Below are positions 1 to 13,858 of a stretch of DNA of 49,914 nucleotides, piece after piece. The notes beneath the pieces were generated by a model. The model did no database searches, was not told the origin of the DNA, and saw only the letters and a program-made list of their open reading frames with translations. This stretch comes from Neocallimastix lanati (nom. inval.) (lineage: Eukaryota > Neocallimastigomycota > Neocallimastigomycetes > Neocallimastigales > Neocallimastigaceae): positions 505,001 to 554,914 of the forward strand of contig JACVTC010000123.1 in the NCBI GenBank assembly GCA_016946835.1. The letters run 5' to 3'. The translations under genes were made by a program, and so were the position numbers. Every line of letters begins with the position of its first letter. Position 1 is the first letter of the stretch.

Positions 1-1816
1 AAAGTGGTGGTGATGGATATATTGAATTTGAATTTAATGGTCTAACTGCGTTGGATGTTGGATTAACAACTGTTAATCCAGTCGCTGTGGCTGCCGCCGG
101 TAAAGAAGTAACTAATTTATTATTGCATACGTACATTGGCGTCACTGAAACTTTGGGAGATGTAGTAACTGGTAAAGTATGCTTTATCGCCACGGCATTG
201 ATGGGAATTGGATTTTGTTGAGCGATGGCTGCCACATTAGTAGCATTGGCAACACTTGCCATTTGGACGGTATTTGCCGTACTAACCACATTGGCTACAT
301 TAGCTATATTGGTAGGTTGGGATGTGAATTTTAAATTTAAAGAAGTGGTGGCTAATGTAGGTGCTACTTGAGTATTGGTAGTTATTATGGCAGCAGGATT
401 TTGGGTGATTGCTGTCACAGGATGGGCATTGACGATATTAATGGTAGCAGCTCCAGGATTTATTGGAATAGCTGGAACATTATTTACGACTAAAGTAGAA
501 AAGGGTTGTGCTTGATGGAAGAGGGGCATTTGAATGATATTAGTATTTGACATTGTTTCATTTAATAGTGCTGTTAATTCAGCTTGTTGCTTCTTTAAAT
601 TTCTTTCTTGTTGAAGCGTTGTCATTCGTTGTCTCAATTCCTTACCCAAATTAGTAATACTTTTTTCCCAACTTTTAAACTCATCCTCATGTACATTTAA
701 ATTAAACTGAAGAATTTCTAATGATTTCTTTTCCAAAAGATTCATTTCATCTAAATCCTTATTACATACTGACGCCCATACACTATTAGAATAACGATCA
801 TCCGATAAAAATTTATTAGCCAACATAAAATGAACAGAAATTAAATCCTTAATTGACCATTCTAAAACTTTTTGATCGGTTACACATTTTTGACGCAACA
901 TATAGATATACCGAAGTGAAAGAAGAACTGTATTTAAGGATAAATCTGTAATCTTTAAAACATCTTCCACGAATTTTGTTAATTCAGCATACTTTGGTTG
1001 TGCTGTATTACGACATTCCGGTTTTCCATGGTACCATATTCGATTCACTAAATATACAACAAAATTAGAAAGTGGTAGTGCAGGGAAAGTTTTTAATGGC
1101 TGTATGGGCGACATGGTGACTGGAACAATATTATTTATTGGAAGAGAGGGTGCTCTCGGTATACCATAGATATACCGTATTTGTGGATGTGCTGCGATTG
1201 AAGGCGCTGCAGCTATTACAGTAGCTTGAGTTGCTGCTGGAGAGGTATCTGTAATTTTTACAGTAGTTGGATGTGTTACAGGTTTTGGATCAATCACCAT
1301 AGCATCTGGATTAGTTAATGGTATTTCATTCAGTTGTACGGAGAGACGCCTTGGACCTGGTTGATTCGGTGATGGTCCTTGATCTTGTTCCATTATATTT
1401 GGTATTGAATGTCTTCTTTTCGAATCTACTGGCATTGGTATATTTAAAGCTTGGGTGGTGGAAAGATTGTTGGGTCGTATTAAAGTATTTGGTGGTATAA
1501 ATACATTTTGTGTAGAATTTGGTGGGACCGGTTGGGCTACATGAATAACTTTTATTATTGGTGGTTGTGAAGGTTGGGTCAGTGAAATTGCTTGTGATAA
1601 TATGGGTTGATTAGTCTGTATTATTTGAGGTTGCTGTATCTTTACTTGACCTATTTGTATTTGTTGCTGAAGTTGTTCTTTAGAAATAACTGGCAAATTT
1701 ATTCTATTATCCATTTTATTTTTTAATAGTGAAGATAAATTATTAGTAGAAATTGCAATAGATGTATCAATATTATTTATTGTATTATCATCTATGGACA
1801 TAGTTATTACTGACAT
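1..1816 (-). CDS. PHO80/PCL-like cyclin, 3' part cut off by the window edge
   Basis: Reading the minus strand from an ATG at 1816 gives an open frame of 605 codons with no stop and no intron up to the left edge, so the C-terminus is missing. Residues about 245-385 form a cyclin box of the fungal PHO80/PCL kind: a hydrophobic LSNFVVYLVNRIW helix, LSLRYIYMLR, ANKFLSDDRYSNSVWASVC, and the family signature FNLNVHEDEF followed by SW. Such cyclins bind and activate a Pho85-type cyclin-dependent kinase in phosphate, glycogen or cell-cycle control; the specific role here is not known. The box is flanked by low-complexity sequence: a Q-rich stretch near residues 47-71, a P/N-rich stretch, a possible coiled helix near 392-418, and an A/V/N/T-rich tail from about 430. 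A second in-frame ATG lies five codons downstream. Base composition is much richer in G and C than the desert beside it. Confidence 0.88.
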   Translation of the reverse strand, partial: MSVITMSIDDNTINNIDTSIAISTNNLSSLLKNKMDNRINLPVISKEQLQQQIQIGQVKIQQPQIIQTNQPILSQAISLTQPSQPPIIKVIHVAQPVPPNSTQNVFIPPNTLIRPNNLSTTQALNIPMPVDSKRRHSIPNIMEQDQGPSPNQPGPRRLSVQLNEIPLTNPDAMVIDPKPVTHPTTVKITDTSPAATQATVIAAAPSIAAHPQIRYIYGIPRAPSLPINNIVPVTMSPIQPLKTFPALPLSNFVVYLVNRIWYHGKPECRNTAQPKYAELTKFVEDVLKITDLSLNTVLLSLRYIYMLRQKCVTDQKVLEWSIKDLISVHFMLANKFLSDDRYSNSVWASVCNKDLDEMNLLEKKSLEILQFNLNVHEDEFKSWEKSITNLGKELRQRMTTLQQERNLKKQQAELTALLNETMSNTNIIQMPLFHQAQPFSTLVVNNVPAIPINPGAATINIVNAHPVTAITQNPAAIITTNTQVAPTLATTSLNLKFTSQPTNIANVANVVSTANTVQMASVANATNVAAIAQQNPIPINAVAIKHTLPVTTSPKVSVTPMYVCNNKLVTSLPAAATATGLTVVNPTSNAVRPLNSNSIYPSPPL

Positions 1817-3984
1817 TTTTATTATAACATATATTGTATTATTAACTATTTTTTATACAGAACAAATTATCTTAAAAATAATAACAAGTCCATTTCCATT
1901 CACATTCTATATATTAATTGCAATTTTTTTTTTTTTTTTTGTCTATATATGAAAAAAAAAAAAAAAAGGTTTTAACAAATGATTATATATATATTGATAA
2001 TATTTCTTAAGATATACGTTTTTCTTTTTTTTTTTTTTTTCCTTTGTCTTATTTACAATAAAAATATATGTTTTTTTTTTTAATTTCCTGTTTATCGTTT
2101 AATTGAACTCTACAAATTTTTAAGTTATGAAATGCCTTCCTATTTTTCTTTCTTTTTATATATATATAAATGACCTAAATGTATTTGTGAAAGCTTATAA
2201 AAAAAATATTTTACCTTTTCAAATTTATTAATATATATTTATTTTTTTAGATATTAATTTTAAATTATAAGCTATTAATTTTTCAACACTTCTGTTTGTA
2301 TTTCTAAAATAACGATAGTTTTCTTTTTATAATTATTAATTATTTTATTACTATAATAATTTGAACAATAAAAATATTTGGTGTTTATTTATTTTAATTA
2401 AAAAATTTTAAACAATTTTCAAATATTATATATTTTATATTTTTAAAAATAAAATTTTATTCGTTTTTTTTTTTTTTTTTTTATTATGAATGTTTTTTGT
2501 TTTAAATTATTGAAAGAATATTTTTTATAAAATATAACATATTAAATTTTCACTTCAAAAAATAACAATTTTCACATTCATCATAAATAAAATTAAAAAA
2601 AAAAATTAAATTTTAAAAAAGAAAATAAAAAAAACTTTTTTCTTTTTATATATAATTAAAAAAAATTTTTTTAATAATATTCTTTTATATTATCAATATA
2701 TTATAATATAGAAAAATTTTAATAAAATTATTTTTTATATTTATTTTGTATTTATTTTATTATATAGTTTTATTAAATTTTAATTTTTTTTAATTTTTTA
2801 TTAATATTATAATTAATATAAATACAACTATAAATATTATAAATATAAAACTAATATTTAATAAGGATTAATTTAATAGCATAATATAATATAATATAAT
2901 AATGATTAAAAATAATTAAATTAAAAATATTTAAAGTATAAATTCAACTCAATTCAAATATATATAATAAATTATTTATTTATACTAATAATTAAACTTG
3001 TTAAAAAAAAAACTTTTTTTATTATTTTATTTATTTTAAATCTTAATATATATTAAATTAAATTAATTTTTATATTGAAAAGTATATTTGTTTAATAAAA
3101 TTATTATATCCTATACATATAAATCAATTGAATAGAATTAAATGGTAATTATTTAAAAATATATAATTTAATAAATAATAACAAACTTTTTTTTAAAAAA
3201 AAAAAAAAAAATTAAATAAAATTAAAATAAAATATATATAAATATATATACAAGTAAATATAAATCCATATAGTAATTATATTTATAATTTAAAAAAATA
3301 TAAATACAAAACTCAAAAATAACCTTAATATAATTTTAACACTAAAAAAGTTTATTGATTCATACAATAATATATTAAAATAAATAATAATCAAATATAA
3401 TTATAATATAAATAAATTAATTTTCTATTTAAATTAAAAACTTTGACAAGTCTAAAATATTTTTAATTTGTCATCTAATAGAATCAATAAAAATCTTTTT
3501 AGAATTATACAATATATTAAATAATTTATTATCACAGTAATTTTTTTACTAAATATTATTAAACATTTATTTTTTAATGAATAAGATGTATTTTTAATAT
3601 AACTAAATAAGCTTGTAAAATGAATAAAATAGTACAAAATAATAAATAACAAAAAAAGTCTCTAAAGAGTTTTAAATAACAATATAATAAATATATATTA
3701 AAATAAAACAATAAATAATTATTATTTAATGTATGTTAATTATGAATTTCTATAAGGAAAAATAAATAAAAAAAATGTTTAAAAAATATACTACAAAAAA
3801 TAATATAAAAATGTAAATTAAACTTTAGCTATTAAAAAAATTGAAGAAAAGGTTAACAATGAAACTCTATTTACCTATAAAATTTAAAAAAAAAAATTGA
3901 ACCTATTATAGAATAAAAATTATTACATTATGATATAGAGTTAAAATTCTATTATTATTAACTTTTTTTTTATCTATCTCTTTA

Positions 3985-4016
<32 letters not shown>

Positions 4017-4617
4017 TTACATAATATAAATTAATTCCTTTATAATTATTTAATTTAAACAAATAAATAGTAAATAAAAGTAAAACATAATAAAAACATA
4101 ATTTAAATCCGTTGAATTAAGAAATTTAGAAAATGTTAAAATTTCAATAATACTATAAATTTAACTTTTTTTTTAATATTAGAATTTAAATGAAATCTTA
4201 ACATTTAATAAAAGTAAATATAAGAGATGATAAATTTTAAATTAAATATTAAAAATAATAATAATTAAACTTTTCATTTATATATATTCAATTCATAAAC
4301 ACTATATTAAAAATAAAAACACTAAAATTGTTAAAATCAAAAAATAGTAAAAAAAAAAAAAAAAAAAAATTGAACAAAAAATAATAAAATATGAAATAGA
4401 ATGTACGTATAATAAAGAGAATAATAATAAATTGAAAAAAAAAAAACTACCACTTTTCATACTGTATAAAAATATTATTTTATTTCTTATTTTTTTGGTT
4501 TTTATTAGAAAAATTAAAATAATTAAAATGTCATCAAAGTAATTATTTTTATTTTTTATCCTATAACTCTATGATTTCATTATCTATAAGAAAAAATATA
4601 CTGAATTAATATTTAAA

Positions 4618-4653
<36 letters not shown>

Positions 4654-7600
4654 AAGAAAAATAAGGGGATATATAATAAAAATAGAAAACAGTTTTATTC
4701 AATGAAGAAATTAAAAATTTAACCATAAAAATAAAAATAAAAAAATAATTATAATAATAGCCTTTTATAAACTTTTTTTCCTTTTTTTTTAAAAAAAAAA
4801 AATAGATTAAAAGAAATAATAAAAATAATAAAATTATGAATTATAGATAATTTAAATAATTGATTAATTTATTAATTTTAATAAAATAAAATAAAATAAA
4901 AAAGATATTAAAGTTTGTTTAAACTTTAAATTCTATTATTATAAACATTGAAGAGGTATTGTTATAAATATATTGTTTAATATATTATATTATGAATGCC
5001 TATATAATATATTATCGAATAAATTAAAGTAGTGTAAAAAAAAATGTTTAGGTGTGATTTTAATATATTTATCTATTTATTTTTTTTTTTAACAATTTTT
5101 TTTTTTTACATTTTTTTTTAACAATTTTTTTTATATCAAAACCAATATAAAAAAAGATTACTCTTTTATTTATTCTTTTTTTTTAATCTATTTATGGGCC
5201 ATGATAAAAAAAAAATTAAATATTAATAATAATGAGGTTTTTAATTTAATATAAATTAAACTTATTTGTTAATATATTTAATTTTGTATTTAAGTTTGCA
5301 TATATTAATATATATTGAACAACATATATTCATTATATTCTATCAATGTATTTTATTAAGAATTCATTAAATGGTAAATATATATTTATATTATAAATAT
5401 TTTATATTATTAAGTTTAGAATAGAAAAATACTTTTTTATTAGAATTTCTTATCATTGTGTATTATTAGAAATTTAAAAAAAAAAAAAATGAAAAAAAAT
5501 ATGCTAATTTTCCATTTTAAAAAAAAATAATTTATATTAAATATTTCTTAATATATGAATTAATATATTATTTTATTTATTTAAATTATTTAAATTAAAA
5601 CCAATTTATAAAAATAGTTTTTTCTTTTTTGATTTATTGTATTAGATGATTTATTTATAAGTTATTTTTACAGGATTAGGCTATTTTCCATATTGCATTT
5701 TTGATTCTATTCTTTTTTTCATATATTAAAAAGAACAAAGTTAATCTCATATATTTTATTATTGTTTAATATTTGAATCAAGTTTTAAAATTTGATATTA
5801 TTAATTAGTTATTATTTATTATTATTATAAATCTTTTTATTAATATTATTATAATTATTTTTATATAATTATTTTCATAAAGTATTATTATAATTATTAT
5901 TACCTATTATTATTAAATATTCTTTAATAATATTAGTATTATTACTATTATTTATTAATATTAAATATCTTTTATTAATATTAATATTATTAACTATTAT
6001 TTATTAGTATTAAATATCTTTTATTAATATTATCTTATACCCTTTATTATTAAATATTAATAGTAATTTTCATTTCTTTATGAAAATTAAGGAAAAGAAA
6101 ATAATTAATGATATTAATATTAGTATTATTGTTTTTTTTTTTTTTTTACAATTTTTTATTAATATTTATAGTAATGTATTTAGTATACCATTCCATTCTA
6201 TAATATTAAAAATAAAATTGTATTTTATTAAAAATTTTTACATTTTAATTAACATTTTCTTTCTATAATATATTATATAAAAATTTTTTAATTAAAATTT
6301 CATTCTTTTTTTCTTCTATTACATTGTGTGAAATGCGTCGTCGCCACGATAATAATAAGTTATTAAATTAAAAATGATATACTGATTAGAATTGTTGTTA
6401 TGAAGTTCTCAATGAAAGGATTTAAAGCAATTAATGAAAGAAAAAAAATATAAATATATAAATATATATAATTAAATAATATAATTAATCATTAAATTAT
6501 AGTATAAAAATTAAATAATTTTAGAGTAATATTTAAAAAAATGTTTAGTATCATATTATATATATTATATGGTACTTATTTATATTCTTTATGTTAAATT
6601 TTTATTTTTATTTTTATTTTTTTTTTATTTAAAGTAGTTATTTGTTATATTAAAATTATATGAGTTAAAAATAAAATGGAAATATATATAATTTTTAATA
6701 TATTTCTTATTAGTTAATAATATTTATTTATATTATAATTAAAAGAAATATATTTTTTTATATTAAAATTACTAATTATTTAGTAATTTATTTAAATTTA
6801 TTTAGAAAATAAAATAAATATATTAATCATAATAAAAAAAGTTTATTTATTAATATTTTATAGATATAAAAATTATTTTGATCAATATAAAATTAAAAAA
6901 AAAAAAAATAATTAATTTATATATTATGGAACCATCTTTAAAAGAATAAAGGATTAAAATTCATTTAATAAAAATTATATTTTTAATATTATTTAATGTT
7001 TTATTTATTAAATTCAATTCAATAATTTAACCGTCATCACTACTTTTAATTACTTTTTTATTATTGTTGTATTAAATAGAAAGAAATTTAGTACAAAGTA
7101 CATTGATTTTCCTTGTATTTGAAGATTCATTTGGATTAAAGTTCATGTGAACTTTTCTATTAAAATGGGGAAAAAAATTTTTTTTTAAAAGAGGATTTTT
7201 AATTTTAATATTTTCATTTCTTCAATAGAATTTATAATACTCTAATAAATTAATAAACAATTCTTCAAATAATAATAATAATACGTTTAATTATATTAAA
7301 ATGTAAATCGAAAATAAAAAAAAAATTTTTTTTATATTGTAGTTATTATTATTATTAAAACAATAATGCTAATGATATTACAACTATGGAATATTTAATT
7401 AGGAAAAAAAATTTTTCTAATTCTCCATTTTAAAGAATTTAATTTAATGTATATCATTTCTGTTTTTTAGCTCCTTCTTTATATAAATATATAAATAATG
7501 TAATATATCATGATCATTTAATATATCATAAATTAATTTGTATTACCTGAAGTTTAAAAATGTATTATGTAAACATTGATGAACGGTTAATGATTTGCTA

Positions 7601-9348
7601 TTTTACTATTAATTCATGAATATATATATTATTTAAATTTTATATTTTTTATATATATATATTTTTTTTTCTCTTTTGATTCTTATTATAATGCTTCGTA
7701 TATTAAAAATAATTATACTTTAAATTAATATTATACTAAAAATCCTTTTTTTTTTTTTTAAGTAATTAATCATGGAAAATTTTCCTTTTTATTTATTATG
7801 TATTAATTATATAATACATAATTACAACTATATATAATTATATCTACTTTTTTTTTTACTAAATTAGTCTTTAATATTATAAATAATAATTTAAATTATA
7901 TATATATAATTTTTTTTTATAAATAAACATTATAACTCATTTATTAATTAATTTTATAGTATTATTTTATTATAATAAAGACATTTCATGTTATAATAAT
8001 AATAATAATAAAAGATAATTATACAATTTTTTTTATTTTAAATTAATATTCTTAAATTAATATTTTATTTAATATTAACAATTTTTTTAAAAATTCATTA
8101 TTTTTTATCATTATAATAAAAAATTTTTTACTCTTATTGGTATAATTATTAGTAATTGCTTATTTTTATATATAAATACATTTTTACAATAATTTTATTT
8201 CATATTATTTTATTATAATAATTAAATATTATTATTAATATTTATTTAATATTTATTAATTTATTATTTCATTTTTAATTTTTTTAAAAAAAAAAATAAA
8301 AATTAAAAAAATAGCCAAAATAATAATAAAAGAATCAATAATGTTAATTTATAAATTTTTTTTAATCTAATAATTAATTTTAATAAAATAAAAAAAAAAA
8401 ACTTATTTTTTTACAAGCTATAATTATAAATATTTTAAATATTATTTTACAAATTAAAAAATAGTTTTTTTTTATTTATAAGCAATAACTACAAATTAAA
8501 AAATAGGATTAATTAAATATAGTGTTAAAAGCTGAGGACTGAATATAAAAATTAATAATTTTAATAATATAACCAATTTATGAATTAGTAATTCTATAAT
8601 AATTTAATTTAGTAAATAATATCTTTTTTTTTTTTTTTTTTTTTTTTATTAATCATCATTAATTTTATATATTATTTTAATAATAAATATTACAATATTA
8701 CGAAATAACAGTAATTTTTAATATTTTATATAAAAATAGTAATAATATTAAAAGATATAAAATAGTAAAAACAATATTTATTAATATATTATGATATATC
8801 ATAATTTAATTATTATATTTTAAAAGTTAATATAATTTAAATCACAAAAAATATTTATTATTTTCATTATGGTTGGTATTATATTATTCATTTTATTAAT
8901 TATTCTTTTTAATAATTAATCAAATTAAATAAATTTTATATAATATTAATTCTAAAGTATTATTAAATATATTAATGGTATAAATTAATATTTATATATA
9001 TATATTAAAATTACCATAAAAATTAATTTAAATTTATTACGATTTATATACTATGAATATATTATGAATATATTATTTTTTATGGTAACAAAATTTGAAT
9101 AATATAAATGTTTATGCTATTTTTTATTAAAAATAATAGTAATAATAATGGATAAAAATGAAATATATTTATATATATATTGTGTATTATATTACATTTT
9201 ATATTATTTATATCATTAATATAGATATCTTTATATTCCTTCGTTCTATGTTGTTCATTTATGGTTGGTTAATTTTAATTTACATTTTTTTATAAGAGAA
9301 AAAAAAATATAACTATCTAAACAAAAATAAATTTAAAATAATTAATAA

Positions 9349-9387
<39 letters not shown>

Positions 9388-11117
9388 ATAGCAATTAATA
9401 ATGATAATGAATATTTAGTGTAGCAAGTCACTTATAAAAAGTTTTATTATTTAATATTATTATAATAATACTAATTGACTCAATATTTTTAATTAACAAG
9501 TGAATAAGCTATATATAGTATCTATAATCAAAAAAAAAAGGTTAATTATAAGATAGGTAATAAACAAAGATTATAAAGTATTATTCTTTGTCATTTGAAT
9601 TAATTTAAAAAAAATGGCATGACCATTGATCTCCTTTTAATAATAAATTATTTTATACTATATATATATTTATTTATTTTTTATTTATTAAAAGTTTAAA
9701 ACAACCTATTTATTATTAAAATCATTAAAAAAAAAAAAAAAAAAAAAAAAAACTTTATAACGAAAAAGCTTATAAAATATAATTTTGTTTATTATTAACA
9801 TAATTAATCAAATCATTATTTAAATATTAGAATTAAAGTTTATAAAATTTACTATAAATAGTAATTTTATAATAAAAAATTAGAATATAAAAAAAAATAA
9901 AAATTTTATATTATATATGTATCTATAAATTTATTAAAATTAAATTAAAATGAATCAGATTAAATTAAAATTGATGTATTTAAAAAAAATTTCATATCAG
10001 TATTAAAATCATAAAGTTAATAATTTATGATTATGGTGTGATAATAAACATTATTAATACTTGGAAATTGGTACATTTAATTAATTATTGTATTACAAAT
10101 AACATTAATTAAAAAAAATTATTTTTTTAAAAAAAAAATTCTTTTAAAATCTGAAATATTTTCTGTTATAAAAAAAAAAAAATTAGATAAAAAAAATATA
10201 ATATATGCTTTAATAACTTTTGATTTCCGATGTATTTATATTTATTATTGTATTTGATTTTTTACTTATTAATATTGATAGAATTTTATTAAAAAAAAAA
10301 AGATAGAAAAAAAAGAAAAGGTTTTTGAAATTTTAATTAATAAATTCAAATTTAAGAAAAAACTATATATATTATAAAATCTTTAAATATATGATTGCTA
10401 TCATTTTATTACAAATTATAGAAGAATATAAAATAAAAAAATTTACTACCTAACTTTAGGTATTAGTGTATTGCCAATCATAGCTATTGTTATAAATTAG
10501 AATAAACAAAAAAAAAAAAGAAGATACTTTGATTCTAAATATGAAATATACATAAATAAAAAAAATTATATCTATAATCATATATTTATAATAATAAATT
10601 AAAAAAAAAGTATTTGTTTATCAATTTTTTTTTTTCAATTAATTAAATTTAATTATTAAAAAAAAAAAAGATTTTAACAAATATAGAATCATAATTACTC
10701 TACAGGGTACGTCCACTTTATAACAATAATTAAAAATGAAAATCAACCTATTTTTTTTTTGAAAAAATACTAATAATTAAGGTTTTTATTTAATAAATAA
10801 ATTAAATGTAAGATAAAATAAAAAATTTTTTTTTTTTACTTTTTTTTATATATATATTTAAATTTTAATTATATAAAATTATCAAACGTATAAACCATAA
10901 TAATATAAGATAATAGTTAAATAAACTCCAATAATAAATTAGTATATTAATTCGTTGGTAAATATAATAATAAAGTTTTTTAAATTTCCACCAATAAAAA
11001 AATGATACAGAATAATAAAAAAGGGAAATAATTATTAAATATATAAATAAAATAAGATATAAATTTTAATATTATAATATAGATATAAATATAATAATAT
11101 TAATAATTAAAAAAAAG
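1817..11117. other. AT desert, no gene seen
   Basis: This stretch is almost only A and T, with many A or T homopolymers of 10-30 bases, AT dinucleotide runs and short AAT/AAAT repeats. No reading frame above about 65 codons looks like protein; the few that exist encode only Ile, Phe, Tyr, Lys and Asn strings. Slightly GC-richer patches near 6325-6420 and 7030-7170 show no paired C and D boxes, no tRNA arms and no protein similarity that I recognise. The first few hundred bases should contain the cyclin promoter, but no distinct motif stands out. Confidence 0.7.
9348..9390. repeat. (AAAT)n microsatellite
   Basis: About ten uninterrupted copies of the tetranucleotide AAAT lie in AT-only DNA. 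This is a simple-sequence repeat with no sign of function. Confidence 0.9.
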
Positions 11118-11535
11118 TTTTTTTTTTTTTTTTTTTTTTAATTTTTAAAATTTTGTATTTTTAATATAAATAATGCTTTAAATTAGAATTTAAAGAAAAA
11201 CTTTATTTAATAATAAAAAATGTTAATAAACCAATATTAATTTAAAAGTCATACAAAATCAATAAATTTAATATATGAATAAAAATAAAAAATAATTATT
11301 ACTCACGATTATCTATATAAAATTATTTTTAATAAATAAACATATATATATAATTTTATAATTCTTTTTTATTTTTATTCATATATTAAATTTATTGATT
11401 TTGTATGACTTTTAAATTAATATTGGTTTATTAACATTTTTTATTATTAAATAAAGTTTTTCTTTAAATTCTAATTTAAAGCATTATTTATATTAAAAAT
11501 ACAAAATTTTAAAAATTAAAAAAAAAAAAAAAAAA
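11118..11535. repeat. Large perfect inverted repeat (hairpin element)
   Basis: The left arm 11118-11292 and right arm 11365-11535 are reverse complements. Apart from the outer T-run and A-run, which differ in length by a few bases, I found no mismatch over about 153 bp. The spacer is 72 nt (11293-11364). The arms contain no reading frame. Arm identity points to a recent origin or to ongoing arm-to-arm gene conversion. It could be a foldback or MITE-like element, or a replication-generated hairpin. No clear target duplication can be read in such AT-rich flanks. Confidence 0.93.
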
Positions 11536-12221
11536 TTTTAATTTACAGTAGTATAAAAGTTTTAAAACAAATATACATAGTAAAAATTAAAAAAAAATTA
11601 AAGTTTCTTATATTATAATAAATATTATGTTATGTTAATTTATTGGTCATCATTCTGATAATTAAAATAAAGAAATTATAAAATTTAAAACTTTTTTTTT
11701 TTCTTCTATGTTTTAATTGGTTTAATATATATATTTTTTTTATGTATTTATTTTTTTTTCTGTATTATTGATGTTTCAATTACTCTTAACAAAAGTAAAA
11801 TATTACATTTTATTTACATTTATATTATAAGAAGTAAATTATCATTCATAATTATTTTCATTATAAAATAAAGTATAAGACTAATAATTAAAAAAAAAAA
11901 AAATTTTTTTTTATTATTTCATTAAATATGATTAAAAAAGAAGTGATAAAGTAAAAACAAATAAATAGAATAAGATGTCTAATCAATAGTTTTTATAATT
12001 ATTTTTATTTAATGAATAAAAAAGCACATGATAAAAATAAAAATAATTTAATCCAATAAAGGAAAAATGTATATAATAAATAAATAATATCATAGGTTTA
12101 TAGTAAATTTCTAATTTCACATATTTTCATTCATGGTGGGGAAATTTTTTTAGTGAATTTTTTTTTTTTATTATATTTTATTTTTTATTTTATTTTTTTT
12201 TTAATTATTATTCATTCTATT
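11536..12221. other. AT-rich spacer, nothing recognised
   Basis: A/T-dominated sequence with homopolymers near 11691-11702 and 11890-11912 and no plausible coding or RNA gene. Confidence 0.65.
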
Positions 12222-12530
12222 GACCCTGCAACTACCGCTTGAATTTATATGGGAGCAATTTTCATCCTCCCAAGGTGTTTTTTCCCTAAAAATAAAGTTT
12301 GTATTCACTTGCCACGATAAGTGAATATTACTTAATCTGTGATAGGATTAGTGTAGTTTTTACCCTCAATGATGGTTCAAAAGATCACCCGTATTACAAA
12401 GTGGCGTATAGAGGATGTTTTTCATATTAGCCTTTCACGTAGACGTCAAAACGGTATGGTAAAGAATCCAATGAAAGGCTAAGAGACTGAAGACCCTATT
12501 TTCCTCTTCTCTCATTAATCCCAGTCTAAA
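12222..12530. other. GC-richer island with stem-loops, candidate non-coding RNA or relic
   Basis: This roughly 310-base block is clearly richer in G and C than everything for kilobases around it, and it has no open frame on either strand. Several stems can be read directly: an 11-bp perfect stem TTAGCCTTTCA/TGAAAGGCTAA (12427-12437 with 12472-12482, 34-nt loop); a 9-bp stem TATTCACTT/AAGTGAATA (12302-12310 with 12319-12327); GGGAG/CTCCC (12251-12255 with 12267-12271); and AGACTG/CAGTCT near 12484-12527. T-runs lie on both sides. I looked for hallmarks of U1-U6, U3, SRP RNA, RNase P/MRP and 5S and did not find a convincing set. Strand is unknown. A decayed transposon fragment is the alternative. 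Confidence 0.35.
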
Positions 12531-13110
12531 TAAAAAATCATTCTTTTTTTTTTTTATAAATTTTAAGTTAAGTAAATAATGAAAAAATATTAAAAAATGA
12601 TACAAATGATGGTAACAACTAAAAAACTAAATTACTTTGTTTATTTTTTTTTTTTTAAAAAAAAAAAAAAAAATAGATTTCATATTTTTTACTTTAAATA
12701 TATAAATAAATATTCTATAAATAAAATAGTAATTAAAAAAATTATTTAAAGAACAAATGATGACATTATATTTTTATTTAAAATAAAAATTATAAAAAAG
12801 AATAATTGCATAAAAAACTTTAAAAAAAATGGATTTAAAATCTCATAAAAACAGAGTTAAATAGTGATTTCGATTTGAATAATAATAATTATAATTTAAA
12901 ATTGTTAATATAGTAAAAAAAAAAAAAAATTATATGTAAAAATTATTTTATAATATTTTAATATTTAAATAATTAGTCATTTTAATTAGATTTTGAATTA
13001 CATTATTAAAGTATTAAAATAGTTTTTTTTATTTCTTTTTTTACTATTATAATTTTTTTTTTTTTTCATTAAATATTTTAAAAATTATTTTGAATAAAAT
13101 TAAATATAAT

Positions 13111-13148
<38 letters not shown>

Positions 13149-13825
13149 ATGTAGTATCTAAATTTAAATAATTAGTATATACCATTATATTTAGATATAT
13201 AATTTTATAATTAATTTATTAATTTTAATATATAGTTAATATATAATAAAGTATATTTTTAATATATTATTTTTTAGTTTATTTTTGAATTTTAAAGATC
13301 GTACAAGAAAAAAACTTTATTTCATGTTAAGAATAAATTAAAATTTTTAAATGTATGAATTTAATAATGAATTTAATAGATTAAAAAAAAAATAATAATA
13401 ATTAAACTTTATTTTATAAAAAGAAAATAAACAACATAAAAAAAAAATTATTTAATATAATTAAAATTAAAAAAAAAAAAAAAAATACTTTTAAAATAAA
13501 AATAAAACTAAATAATGCAATATACGTTATAAACATTATACCAAAATCCTTATAATAGAAAACTATAATAATATAAAAAATTTTAAAATAAATAAAAAAA
13601 ATAACTTGAGCTAATTAGATAAAATTATTATTATAAAGAATTTAAAGTCAATTTCTGACTTTTAAATTCAATGATATATAGAAAAAAAATATATGTTAAT
13701 AGGTGTTATATATAATTATTCTTTATTTAAACAGGTACAAAATTGTAAACATTATACCAAATTTTAAAAATAATGAAAAATATTTTATGAAAAACTATTA
13801 ATTTTTTTTATCAGACATATCAAAG

Positions 13826-13858
<33 letters not shown>

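Noticed and set aside
1318-1500. 60-codon plus-strand frame within the cyclin gene
   Set aside because: Antisense shadow; the minus-strand frame is open throughout and has a recognisable cyclin box.
6325-6420. Possible C/D snoRNA
   Set aside because: The patch is GC-richer with TGATA and CTGA strings, but there is no proper C/D pair bounded by a terminal stem.
12222-12530. U3, RNase P/MRP or SRP RNA assignment
   Set aside because: Individual short motifs match weakly, but no family's ordered set of conserved boxes is present; left unassigned.
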